64,000 nucleotides of DNA from Amycolatopsis palatopharyngis (GTDB lineage Bacteria; Actinomycetota; Actinomycetes; Mycobacteriales; Pseudonocardiaceae). Below the pieces are notes generated by a model. It had not been told where the DNA came from and made no database searches. It saw nothing but the letters and a program-made list of their open reading frames with translations. Shown one piece after another: positions 38,089 to 47,500 of the stretch. Where the stretch lies: positions 62,001-126,000 of the forward strand of contig NZ_PQHZ01000014.1 of the NCBI RefSeq assembly GCF_003385185.1, read 5' to 3'. A program made the position numbers and the translations under genes. Position 1 is the stretch's first letter. Each line of letters starts with the position of its first letter.

Positions 38089-38568
38089 TCAGGCCGGGAC
38101 AGGGCCCGCCTGGTCGGTCATCATCCGGAGGCCGCTGACAAGCCCGCCGACCAGGTCACCCTCCTTGAACGAGGCGACCATGCTCATCACCGCGAGCTTG
38201 GCGCCGCGGTCGGGGAGGCGGTGGTGTGCGTCCGCGCCCGTGACCACCTCGACGACACGTTCGCCGGGCGACACCGCGATCAGCACGGAACGCGAGGCAG
38301 CCTGCCCGATTGACTCGTGCAGCGCCTCCGCGGCCTCCCGGCTGTCCTCGCCGAGCTCACCGAGGTAGACACTGAAGTCCAGCCCCGTCTCGCGGCTGGA
38401 CAGAGTCAGTGCCTCGTCCAGCCTGGACAGCTGCATCGGGGTGAATGGGCCAGATGGAGTATCGGGTTCGTACATTTTGGCCTGCGAAATACGGCCACTT
38501 GCCGTAATGGCCGCACCCGCTTCGAGGTCCGCCTCGTCGATTCGGGCCGCACTCGCGGAATGTGTCAT
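38089..38568 (-). CDS. DUF5130-family protein (Rv2468c-like)
   Basis: 159 residues from ATG 38568. Contains GPFTPMQLSRLDEALTLSSRETGLDFSVYLGELGEDSREAAEALH and SVLIAVSPGERVVEVVTGADAHHRL, which resemble TPM-like fold proteins. No catalytic residues known. It follows ctaJ with one base between the stop and the ATG (TGAGATG), so it is co-translated with ctaJ. The name rests on memory of the pepN neighbourhood in mycobacteria. Confidence 0.8.
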   Translation of the reverse strand: MTHSASAARIDEADLEAGAAITASGRISQAKMYEPDTPSGPFTPMQLSRLDEALTLSSRETGLDFSVYLGELGEDSREAAEALHESIGQAASRSVLIAVSPGERVVEVVTGADAHHRLPDRGAKLAVMSMVASFKEGDLVGGLVSGLRMMTDQAGPVPA

Positions 38569-38569
38569 C

Positions 38570-38812
38570 TCACCAGTTGCCACGAGCGCCTCCCCGTGCC
38601 GTCGTGCCCGTACCGTCCGAATCGGGCTGAATGCGAGCTGTCCCGACGCCCTCCGGGTTGGCACTCCACCACTGTGGCGGGTACTCCCACGGCTGACCCG
38701 GCCGGTAGCGCTGCGCACCGGAGAACTTGGACCTCAGCGTGGCCAGGCTGACCGCACCATAAATGGCGAGCGGGATCAGCGCGAAGACCAGAATCGTCTC
38801 GACCATATTCAC
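38570..38812 (-). CDS. ctaJ: aa3-type cytochrome oxidase subunit CtaJ
   Basis: 80 residues: one N-terminal membrane helix (ETILVFALIPLAIYGAVSLAT) and a short tail RYRPGQPWEYPPQWWSANPEG. The PGQPW-(D/E)-(F/Y)PP-x-WW pattern is that of CtaJ, a small accessory subunit seen in the mycobacterial bc1-aa3 supercomplex (Rv2468A region). ATG 38812. Confidence in the name is moderate; membrane topology is clear. Confidence 0.75.
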   Translation of the reverse strand: MNMVETILVFALIPLAIYGAVSLATLRSKFSGAQRYRPGQPWEYPPQWWSANPEGVGTARIQPDSDGTGTTARGGARGNW

Positions 38813-39110
38813 GTCGCGAAGCGTATCCGATCGGCCCAGCCGAGGTCCGCGCGCCGCACTTTGCCGTACCTATGTCCACATCCGACCGTTAGACGCCGAA
38901 AAGGGCCCGTCCGCCGACTGCCACGCGTCCGATCCCACGTTGAGGTGAAGCAGTGTGCGCGAAAGGTTGCAACTCAACGTACGGGCGGCGGCACCCATCG
39001 ACGTTGTCTTGTTCCCCGAGTGAAATGCTCGTAGTTTTTTCACCTGTACGGGCCTTGCGCCCAGCTCCTCGTCCCTAATAAGTGACACACCGGTCCCGGG
39101 AGGACTCACT
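38813..39110. other. 298-base intergenic stretch
   Basis: Between ctaJ (minus) and the repeat-protein gene (plus). No gene seen. It holds GGGAGG (39098-39103), the ribosome site of the repeat protein, and a weak promoter-like TTGCGC-15-TAATAA (39055-39081). Confidence 0.4.
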
Positions 39111-39521
39111 ATGCACATCACCCAGCCACCTACCCAGGCGATCGTCGACACCACTCCGTCACCGTCGGAGGTCTGCACCGAACGCGGCACCAGGGTCACG
39201 GCCGGCACCAGGGTGACCCGGGGCACCAGGGTCACCAGGGGCACGCGCGTCACGGCGGGCACTCGCGTCACCGCCGGTACCCGCGTCACCAGGGGCACCA
39301 GGGTCACCCGCGGCACCAGGGTCACCTGCGGGACCCGCGTCACCTGCGGAACCCGAGTCACGCGCGGCACCAGGGTCACCAGGGGCACCCGCGTCACGGC
39401 GGGCACTCGCGTCACCGCCGGTACCCGCGTCACCAGGGGCACCAGGGTCACCCGCGGCACCAGGGTCACCGCGGGCACTCGCGTCACCAGCGCCAGGTCC
39501 GAGTTCGCACTGGCGGCCTGA
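39111..39521 (+). CDS. Arg-rich hexapeptide-repeat protein, (GTRVTx)17, function unknown
   Basis: 136 residues. ATG 39111 with GGGAGG seven bases before it. Layout: a 25-residue Pro/Thr-rich head (MHITQPPTQAIVDTTP...), 17 units GTRVTx (39186-39491) and the tail ARSEFALAA. x runs ARRAARRCCRRAARRA then S. GTRVT is invariant in all units while codons vary (Arg as AGG, CGC, CGA; Gly as GGC, GGT, GGG, GGA; Thr as ACC, ACG, ACT), so it is truly translated. 25 Arg in the block, two Cys at its centre. V..T spacing of six allows a left-handed beta-helix (inference). No signal peptide or membrane helix. No family recognised. Absent from the matching mycobacterial locus as I recall it. Confidence 0.8.
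   Translation: MHITQPPTQAIVDTTPSPSEVCTERGTRVTAGTRVTRGTRVTRGTRVTAGTRVTAGTRVTRGTRVTRGTRVTCGTRVTCGTRVTRGTRVTRGTRVTAGTRVTAGTRVTRGTRVTRGTRVTAGTRVTSARSEFALAA
39186..39491 (+). repeat. 17 tandem 18-bp units inside the repeat-protein gene
   Basis: Unit type GGCACCAGGGTCACCAGG. Units 3-7 and 11-15 are identical except one base, offset 144 bases, showing a segment duplication. Confidence 0.9.
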
Positions 39522-39567
39522 GCCGGCTCCGCTCCCGAGCAGCGGACACCGGGAAACACGAATAGAC

Positions 39568-39594
39568 GGGTACCTCGTCGAACGGCGAGTACCC
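39568..39594 (+). terminator. Hairpin after the repeat-protein gene
   Basis: GGGTACCTCG (39568-39577) pairs with CGAGTACCC (39586-39594) with one bulged C; 47 bases past the stop codon. No U-tract. Confidence 0.4.
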
Positions 39595-39703
39595 CAGGAC
39601 GCACATCGGCCCGCCCAGCCGCCGCCACCGGCACTATCGCGGCTGGGCCGCCGAGGTCCTCTTTCTTCCGGCTCGATTCACGTCCGAGTCAGGCGGCGGG
39701 CAC

Positions 39704-40507
39704 TCAGGCTGCGGGTACGCCGAGGTACTGGTGCCACAGCGGATCCGACTCCGTCGAGTGCACGAGCAGCCGCCAGTGCGGTCCATGTGGTGCGCGCGGC
39801 ACGATACGTAACCGCCAGCCCAGTTCGGCCAGCAGTTTGTCGGCCTTGCGATGGTTGCACTTCGCGCAACAGGCGACGCAGTTCTCCCAGGTGTGCGGGC
39901 CACCGCGGCTGCGCGGAACGACATGGTCGACGGTCTCCGCCCTGCTGCCGCAGTAAGCGCAGCGGTACCTGTCCCGGTGCATCAGCCCCGCGCGGGTCAG
40001 CGGCACCTGGGCCCGATACGGTACGCGCACGTAGTTACTCAGCCTGATCACCGACGGCACCGGAACAGCCACCGTCGCGGCGTGCAGAGTCAGGCCTGAG
40101 GGGTCACCATGGACCACCTCCGCCTTCCCGCAGATGACGAGGACGATCGCCCTGCGCAGTGGTAGCGCCGTCAATGGCTCGAAAGTGGCGTTGAGCAGCA
40201 GGACCCGGCGCTTGCCCCAGAGCACGGGTGGCCCAGACCCCGAAGTCCCGGTAGAGCCGGAATGCGCCTCCCGGGAACGCCGGTGCCCTCGCGGGATTCG
40301 ACTCGCCCGCAACGGCGGCCCGTTGGCGTCGAGCCCACCGTTGCGCGGCTCGGCAGCCCCGGACGGCGCGGCAGACACGGAAGACGTTGTCGAACACAAC
40401 ACGACCTCGGGCGCCCGCCCGGTCTCGACGAGACTCGGAGCGCCACGAGGGCTGGGTTGTCGGTCTGGCACTCGACCACCTCCACAGGTGCAGCCATAGT
40501 CGACCAC
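39704..40507 (-). CDS. HNH endonuclease (Rv2469c-like)
   Basis: 267 residues as drawn. The conserved part starts at about residue 97 (GKRRVLLLNATFEPLTALPLRRA) and ends with the HNH site HRDRYRCAYCGSRAETVDHVVPRSRGGPHTWENCVACCAKCNHRKADKLL (CxxC, DH, N, CxxCN). The first 95 residues are Pro/Ser/Gly-rich and not conserved; start GTG 40507 is therefore uncertain and a start closer to 40220 is possible. Role unknown; single-copy in actinobacteria next to glbO or pepN. Confidence 0.85.
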   Translation of the reverse strand: MVDYGCTCGGGRVPDRQPSPRGAPSLVETGRAPEVVLCSTTSSVSAAPSGAAEPRNGGLDANGPPLRASRIPRGHRRSREAHSGSTGTSGSGPPVLWGKRRVLLLNATFEPLTALPLRRAIVLVICGKAEVVHGDPSGLTLHAATVAVPVPSVIRLSNYVRVPYRAQVPLTRAGLMHRDRYRCAYCGSRAETVDHVVPRSRGGPHTWENCVACCAKCNHRKADKLLAELGWRLRIVPRAPHGPHWRLLVHSTESDPLWHQYLGVPAA

Positions 40508-40691
40508 AGATCACCCCTGGAACGCACGCGCGTTCGCTCACGTGTCACGGACAGTTCGGTAAATTTCGGCCGACTCCTGTCTGTCGTCATCGTCACCGCA
40601 GCGTCAGGCTCGGCGGCCGAGCGAAGTACGGTTGTGCCGGGGTGTCAACACCGTTGCCCAACCATTCAGCCGGAAAGGAGTGCGCCTCGCC

Positions 40692-41672
40692 GTGATCGAG
40701 TTGCTCAGCGAGCCACCGGCCTGCATCAACGAGACAGGTACCTGGTGCGCGCAGGTCTATACGCTGACGAACAACGAGTGGCTCGCGGGGTCGGCGGACT
40801 GGCTGGTCGCCAAGCCGCTGCGCATCCTGTTGATCCTGGTCATCGCATTCCTCGTCCGGCTGGTCGCGCGCAAGCTGATCCACCGGGTGACGACGATCCC
40901 CGTGGACGACTCCGGCAAGCTGCCCACTCTCCTGCGGCCACTGCGCGACCGGGCGCCGGAGATGCTCGGTCCGCTGGTCATCGAGCGCAGGCGGCAGCGT
41001 GCCAGGACGATCGGCTCAGTACTGAAGTCGGTCACGACCTTCATCGTCTACGGACTCGCGTTCGTGCTGATCCTCGGCGAACTGGGGATCAACCTCGGCC
41101 CCATCATCGCCTCGGCAGGAATCGTGGGTGTCGCACTCGGGTTCGGTGCGCAGAATCTCGTCCGCGACTTCCTGTCCGGAATCTTCATGATGCTCGAGGA
41201 CCAGTACGGCGTCGGTGACATCGTGGACGTGGGTGAGGCGATCGGCGAGGTCGAGGCGGTCGGACTGCGCATCACCACGCTGCGCGACATCAACGGTACG
41301 GTCTGGTACGTCCGCAACGGCGAGATCCTTCGGGTCGGCAACTCCAGCCAGGGCTTCGCGGTCGCGCTGGTGGACATTCCGCTGAGCTACAACACCGATG
41401 TGACCCGCGCCACCGATGTGCTCGGCAAGGTGGCGATGGAGGCCGCCGCGAGCGACTCGATCGCCCCCGACATCATGGAACCGCCGCAGGTACTCGGTGT
41501 CGAAAGCGTGACACCCGAAGGAATCCAGCTCCGGCTGACCGTCAAGGTCAGGCCCGGCAAGCAGTGGGCCGTGCAGCGTGCCCTGCGCGCCAGGATCATG
41601 ACCGCGCTCGAGGAAGCCGGTTTCCAGCCGCCCCTCGGAAGGCTGTACATGAACCCGCAGAACGGCAACTAG
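40692..41672 (+). CDS. MscS-family mechanosensitive channel
   Basis: 326 residues. Membrane spans at about residues 35-55 and 115-160; pore-helix/beta junction IIASAGIVGVALGFGAQNLVRDFLSGIFMMLEDQYGVGDIV is the family core, followed by the beta domain GEAIGEVEAVGLRITTLRDINGTVWYVRNGEI. Releases solutes after hypo-osmotic shock. GTG at 40692 has AAAGGAG 11 bases upstream; the 20 codons upstream lack similarity. Confidence 0.92.
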   Translation: MIELLSEPPACINETGTWCAQVYTLTNNEWLAGSADWLVAKPLRILLILVIAFLVRLVARKLIHRVTTIPVDDSGKLPTLLRPLRDRAPEMLGPLVIERRRQRARTIGSVLKSVTTFIVYGLAFVLILGELGINLGPIIASAGIVGVALGFGAQNLVRDFLSGIFMMLEDQYGVGDIVDVGEAIGEVEAVGLRITTLRDINGTVWYVRNGEILRVGNSSQGFAVALVDIPLSYNTDVTRATDVLGKVAMEAAASDSIAPDIMEPPQVLGVESVTPEGIQLRLTVKVRPGKQWAVQRALRARIMTALEEAGFQPPLGRLYMNPQNGN

Positions 41673-41729
41673 AGCGGCGAGTTCGTTCCCCGTTCGCGAC
41701 CCACCCACCACTGAAGGCAAGATGGAGAT

Positions 41730-42140
41730 GTGGCAGACGTGACGAGCCAACCGGCAGATGCCGACCCGCAGAGCTTCTTCGAGGCCGTCGGTGGCGAGCC
41801 GACGTTCCGCAAGATCGTCGCTCGGTTCTACGCCGAGGTGGCCGACGACGAGGTGTTGCGGCCCCTCTACCCGGAGGAGGACCTCGGCCCTGCGGAGGAT
41901 CGGCTGCGCCTGTTCCTGATGCAGTACTGGGGCGGCCCGCACACCTACTCCGACCAGCGCGGCCACCCCCGGCTGCGGATGCGGCACGCCCCGTTCTCCA
42001 TCGGCCCGATCGAGCGGGACGCCTGGCTGCGGGCGATGCGTATCGCGGTGGATGAGGCCGGTCTCGAAGAGCCCTACCGGCAGCAACTCTGGAACTACCT
42101 GGAGATGGCCGCCCATTCGATGATGAACAGCTGGACGTGA
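41730..42140 (+). CDS. glbO: Truncated hemoglobin, group II (GlbO)
   Basis: 136 residues. Globin 2-on-2 helices: [37 protein letters not shown], then [17 protein letters not shown] and the proximal His in [10 protein letters not shown], Trp in [10 protein letters not shown] region near the C terminus. Oxygen/NO binding haem protein, probably membrane-associated oxygen supply as in mycobacteria. GTG at 41730 with GGAGAT upstream. Its TGA overlaps the GTG of the glucosidase. Confidence 0.95.
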   Translation: MADVTSQPADADPQSFFEAVGGEPTFRKIVARFYAEVADDEVLRPLYPEEDLGPAEDRLRLFLMQYWGGPHTYSDQRGHPRLRMRHAPFSIGPIERDAWLRAMRIAVDEAGLEEPYRQQLWNYLEMAAHSMMNSWT

Positions 42141-43784
42141 CGGGTGCGATCGAGCTCAGGATGACCGAAGCAGCGCGCCGCGCACGCCGGGCGGCGGAGC
42201 CCGGCGCGGAGGATCAGAACGGTACGGACTGGTGGCGGGACTGCGTCTTCTACCAGGTTTACGTGCGGTCGTTCGCCGACTCCGACGGCGACGGAGTCGG
42301 CGATCTGGAAGGGCTGCGTAACCGGCTCGGCTATCTGGAACTGCTCGGCGTCGACGCACTCTGGCTCACCCCCTTCTACCGGTCACCGATGGCCGATCAC
42401 GGCTACGACGTCGCCGACCCCCGCGCGGTGGATCCCCTGTTCGGTGACCTGGCCACCTTCGACGCCCTGGTGGCCGACGCGCATCGGCACGGCATCAAGG
42501 TCACCATCGACGTGGTGCCGAACCACACCAGCGACGAACACGAGTGGTTCACCGCCGCGCTCGCGGCGGAACCGGGCAGCCCGGAGCGCGACCGCTACAT
42601 CTTCCGGGACGGCACCGGCGCGGACGGTACGACGCCACCCAACAACTGGGTCAGCATGTTCGGTGGACCGGCTTGGACCAGGCTCGAGGACGGACAGTGG
42701 TACCTGCACCTGTTCGGTTCCCGGCAACCGGACTTGAACTGGGCCAACCCCGAGGTCAAGGCGGATCTGGAACGAACGCTGCGGTTCTGGCTGGATCGTG
42801 GGGTCGATGGGTTCCGGATCGACGTGGCCCACGGCATGGCGAAGCCGGCCGCGCTGCCCGACATGGACCTCCGCGCTGCCAAGGCCTTCGCGACCGGTGA
42901 GTTCTTCGACCCCAGGTTCGACGACGACGGCGTGCACGAGATCCACCGGATGATCCGCAAGGTGCTCGACGAATACCCGTCGACGATGGCGGTCGGCGAG
43001 ATCTGGACGATGGACGACGACCGGCTCGCGCACTATCTACGGCCGGACGAACTGCACCTGGGGTTCAACTTCCGGCTGGTCCTCACCCACTTCGACGCCG
43101 ACGCCGTGCAGGCGACGATCGAACGTTCCCTTGCCGCTGCCGCGACCGCGGGAGCGCCACCGACCTGGACACTGTCCAATCACGACGTCTGGCGACAGGT
43201 CAGCAGGTACGGGGGCGGGCGTCAGGGGCTGGAGCGGGCACGGGCGATGGCGCTGGTGCAGCTGGCCCTGCCAGGGGCGGTCTACCTGTACAACGGCGAG
43301 GAACTCGGACTCGGCAACGTCGAACTGCCCGACGAGGCACTCACCGACCCCCGCGCGCTGCACGAGGATGCCACGGACCGCGGTCGCGACGGGGCACGTG
43401 TCCCGCTGCCGTGGGAGGGCACCGAAGCACCATTCGGGTTCTCCAGCACCGGCCGCTCATGGTTACCCGCCCCGGCGGACTGGGCCGAACTGACCGTCGA
43501 GGCGCAGCTCGAGGACACCGAGTCGACGCTGTCGCTGTACCGGCGGGCGATCGAACTACGCCAGCAGCATCCGGCCTGCTCGGGCGACGACGTCGAATGG
43601 TACGGCGCTCCTGCGGGCTGCTTCGCGTTACGCAGGCGTCCTGGTGGGTTGATCTGCGCGCTGAACACCTCGGCCTCCCCGGTCGCACTGCCACCGGGCG
43701 AGGTACTCCTGTCCAGCGCGCCCCTGCGCGACGGGATGCTGCCGCCGGACGCGGCAGCCTGGCTCGTCGGGCCGGCGGCCGGCG

Positions 43785-45239
<1,455 letters not shown>

Positions 45240-45383
45240 GATGGCTGACTCCTCTCGACCGGACCGGTTGCGCCGAGTATTCCGGTTGCGCCGTACGGAA
45301 GAAAGCGACGAATGGGGGTATCACGACCGGCGATGGGATACCGCCGATTGACTTTCACCTGTCGCGCGCTGTTCGCTGACCGC

Positions 45384-46019
45384 ATGCGATTCTCCGCCCC
45401 CGTTACGGCTTTGGGCTGTCTTGCCGTACTGACACTCGGCGGCTGCACCGGCGCCGAGCCCGAGTCGTCGGCCGAGCCCGCCGCACCTGTGCTGGTCCCG
45501 GGCGGCCCTGGCGAGCAGGCACGGCTCACCACCGTGCCCGCATCAGGTAAGCCTCGACAGGACGCGGCCACCGAAGCCGACCTCCGCTACGTGACGATGA
45601 TGATCCCGCATCACGAGCAGGCGCTCACCATGACCGGCCTCGTCGAGCGAAGGGCCGCCGACCAACGGGTGCACGCACTCGCGGGCCGGATCGCGGACGT
45701 GCAGGAAGCCGAGATCGCGATGATGCGTGACTGGCTTTCCCGCCATGGCGGACCGGACGGGCATGGCGAGCACGGCGCGCACGAACTGATGCCGGGGATG
45801 GCGACTCCGGAGCAGATGGCCGCGTTGCGGACAGCCACCGGAGCCGAGTTCGACCAGCGGTTCCTGGATCTGATGATCACTCATCACGAGGGCGCACTGA
45901 CCATGGCCGAGCAGGAGCTCGCCGACGGAATTCAGCCGCGGGCGATCGAGATGGCGCAGGACGTCGTCGCCGGGCAGATGGCCGAGATCGAGCGGATGCG
46001 GGCGATCCGGGGCGAGTAA
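45384..46019 (+). CDS. DUF305 lipoprotein
   Basis: 211 residues. Lipoprotein signal LAVLTLGGC with the lipidated Cys at residue 21, then two DUF305 halves: VTMMIPHHEQALTMTGLVERRA and LDLMITHHEGALTMAEQELADG. The HH-E patterns on helices suggest metal (often copper) binding; anchored on the outer face of the membrane. ATG 45384 chosen since it gives a good signal; the frame to 45312 does not. Confidence 0.88.
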   Translation: MRFSAPVTALGCLAVLTLGGCTGAEPESSAEPAAPVLVPGGPGEQARLTTVPASGKPRQDAATEADLRYVTMMIPHHEQALTMTGLVERRAADQRVHALAGRIADVQEAEIAMMRDWLSRHGGPDGHGEHGAHELMPGMATPEQMAALRTATGAEFDQRFLDLMITHHEGALTMAEQELADGIQPRAIEMAQDVVAGQMAEIERMRAIRGE

Positions 46020-46032
46020 CCGGCGCGGACGG

Positions 46033-46377
46033 TCAGCCGCCGCCCGTGCCGCCGAGATCGAACCCGTTGTCGCCGCTGTCGATCGACTGTCCGGGCTCGT
46101 CCTCCTCGCTGTCCGCGACCGCGCCGGCAGCGAGTACGCCAAAGGTCGCACCCTGGACGAACGGGGCTGTTCGCCCTGCCGCTCGGGCCACCGCCCTGGC
46201 CGGTTGCCACCGCTCCGGTCGCGGATCGTCGCCGGGGACGAGTTCGCCGCTGTCCTGCCCGGCACTCGGACGATCCACCCGCCAGGGCGTGACCTCCGGC
46301 CGCACGGCCGCGAGGAACTCCGCTGTCGGGTCGTCGTCGGGTCGCCGTTCTCCCTGGTGTCCCTCGTCAGTGGCCAT
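46033..46377 (-). CDS. Small hypothetical protein with Pro/Asp-rich N terminus
   Basis: 114 residues from ATG 46377. Acidic, charged first half (TDEGHQGERRPDDDPTAEFLAAVRPEVTPWR) and second half with ARAVARAAGRTAPFVQGATFGVLAAGAVADSEEDEPG, possibly one weak membrane helix, then a Gly-rich end. No family known to me. Convergent with the DUF305 gene (13 bases). Confidence 0.6.
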   Translation of the reverse strand: MATDEGHQGERRPDDDPTAEFLAAVRPEVTPWRVDRPSAGQDSGELVPGDDPRPERWQPARAVARAAGRTAPFVQGATFGVLAAGAVADSEEDEPGQSIDSGDNGFDLGGTGGG

Positions 46378-46428
46378 GTCCCTGCCTCCCCGTCGGGTCC
46401 GCGCCCGGGATCGCCCCGGATCCGGCAC

Positions 46429-47064
46429 TCAGAACAGTAGTGGCAGCAGGGCGTGGCGACGGCGCAACACCGCGCCGTACCTGGCGTCCAGGCGCATCCA
46501 GGATTCGGTCGCGGTCACCCGGACCACATCACCCGGCAGGGAGGAATCCACGAAGCCCATGCCGGACAGCGCGAACAGGCACCGCATCGGCACCTTGATC
46601 TCCACGTTGTCCCCGGTCACCGTGAGCACGGTCTGATCCATCAGCGAGGCGGGCGGCGTGCCGTGCGGGCCGACGTGCTCCCGCGCCAGCGCCACTCCCC
46701 GATCGGTGAGACCTGCGACCACCGTGGCCGGCAGCTCGTCCACCGGCTGCCATTGCGTGGACACGGGAAGTTCGGACTGCCACAACAGGTCACGGGCGGG
46801 CCCAGGATCCATCCGCTCGCCACCCGCGACGGTCAGTGCCGCGAGTAGTTCGCTGCCGGAAACGGTCACGTCCGCGGGACTGACCTCGCCCGCGACCGAT
46901 CGCGTGACCAGCACCTCGAAAGGCGTGGCCACCCAGGCCTCCAGCCTGCCCTGTCCACGTTCGCGGAGCCGGACAGCGCTCTGCCCGTCCAGGCGAACGG
47001 CACGTGCCACGAATGCGGCCAGTGTGTCGCGCTCCGCCGGATCGGGGATGCGGAGTTCAGGCAT
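46429..47064 (-). CDS. Conserved hypothetical (Rv2474c-like)
   Basis: 211 residues from ATG 47064 (MPELRIPDPAERDTLAAFVARAVRLDG). Contains TQWQPVDELPATVVAGLTDRGVALAREHVG and a C-terminal beta segment DNVEIKVPMRCLFALSGMGFVDSS. It looks intracellular, mixed alpha/beta. Its first eight bases overlap the thioesterase gene, so it is translated behind it. The order Rv2474c-Rv2475c-gdh is as I remember for mycobacteria; the function is unknown. Confidence 0.78.
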   Translation of the reverse strand: MPELRIPDPAERDTLAAFVARAVRLDGQSAVRLRERGQGRLEAWVATPFEVLVTRSVAGEVSPADVTVSGSELLAALTVAGGERMDPGPARDLLWQSELPVSTQWQPVDELPATVVAGLTDRGVALAREHVGPHGTPPASLMDQTVLTVTGDNVEIKVPMRCLFALSGMGFVDSSLPGDVVRVTATESWMRLDARYGAVLRRRHALLPLLF

Positions 47065-47500
47065 CGGAACCTCCTGCGCCGGTTTCGTCCAGCCGTTGCC
47101 GGAGGAATTCGCGTTCGTCCTCGCCGAGCCGTCGCGGACGCCCGGTCCGCATGTCGTATGGCGCGAGCACGGTCTGCGCACTCACCGCCAACGTGTCCTT
47201 TTCGGATAGTCCGTCACGGACTTCGTAGTCAAGGGTGAACGAGGCGAATCGCAACTCCCGCAACGAGATTTCCACCCGCACTTCGACACCCCTGACGACG
47301 ACCGGAGCACGGTAGTCGACGGAGAGCCGGACGACGACGATGCCCTCGGCGAACCCTGGCAGACCCGGCCGGGTGGCGTCCCCGAAGAGCAGCGGGACCC
47401 GTGCCTCCTCCAGCAGCGTCACCATGTTGGCGTGGTTCACATGACCGAACACGTCCATATCGGACCAGCGAGGCCGGATCGTTGTGACATATCCCGGCAC
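47057..47500 (-). CDS. 4HBT hotdog-fold thioesterase (Rv2475c-like)
   Basis: 147 residues. Hot-dog fold core RPRWSDMDVFGHVNHANMVTLLEEAR with the catalytic Asp in SDMD..GHVN, then VVVRLSVDYRAPVVVRGVEVRVE and LAVSAQTVLAPYDMRTGRPRRL. Hydrolyses acyl-CoA esters. GTG 47500 overlaps the last base of the gdh stop (TAGTG). The upstream open frame to 47629 is shadow. Confidence 0.87.
   Translation of the reverse strand: MPGYVTTIRPRWSDMDVFGHVNHANMVTLLEEARVPLLFGDATRPGLPGFAEGIVVVRLSVDYRAPVVVRGVEVRVEISLRELRFASFTLDYEVRDGLSEKDTLAVSAQTVLAPYDMRTGRPRRLGEDEREFLRQRLDETGAGGSDA

Noticed and set aside
39186..39491. Array as CRISPR
   Set aside because: Units are contiguous, 18 bases, with no spacers, and are coding.
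38870..39634. 254-codon minus-strand frame across the repeat array (VTRVPxV units)
   Set aside because: Its amino acids change between units, whereas the plus frame keeps GTRVT; it also has no ribosome site.
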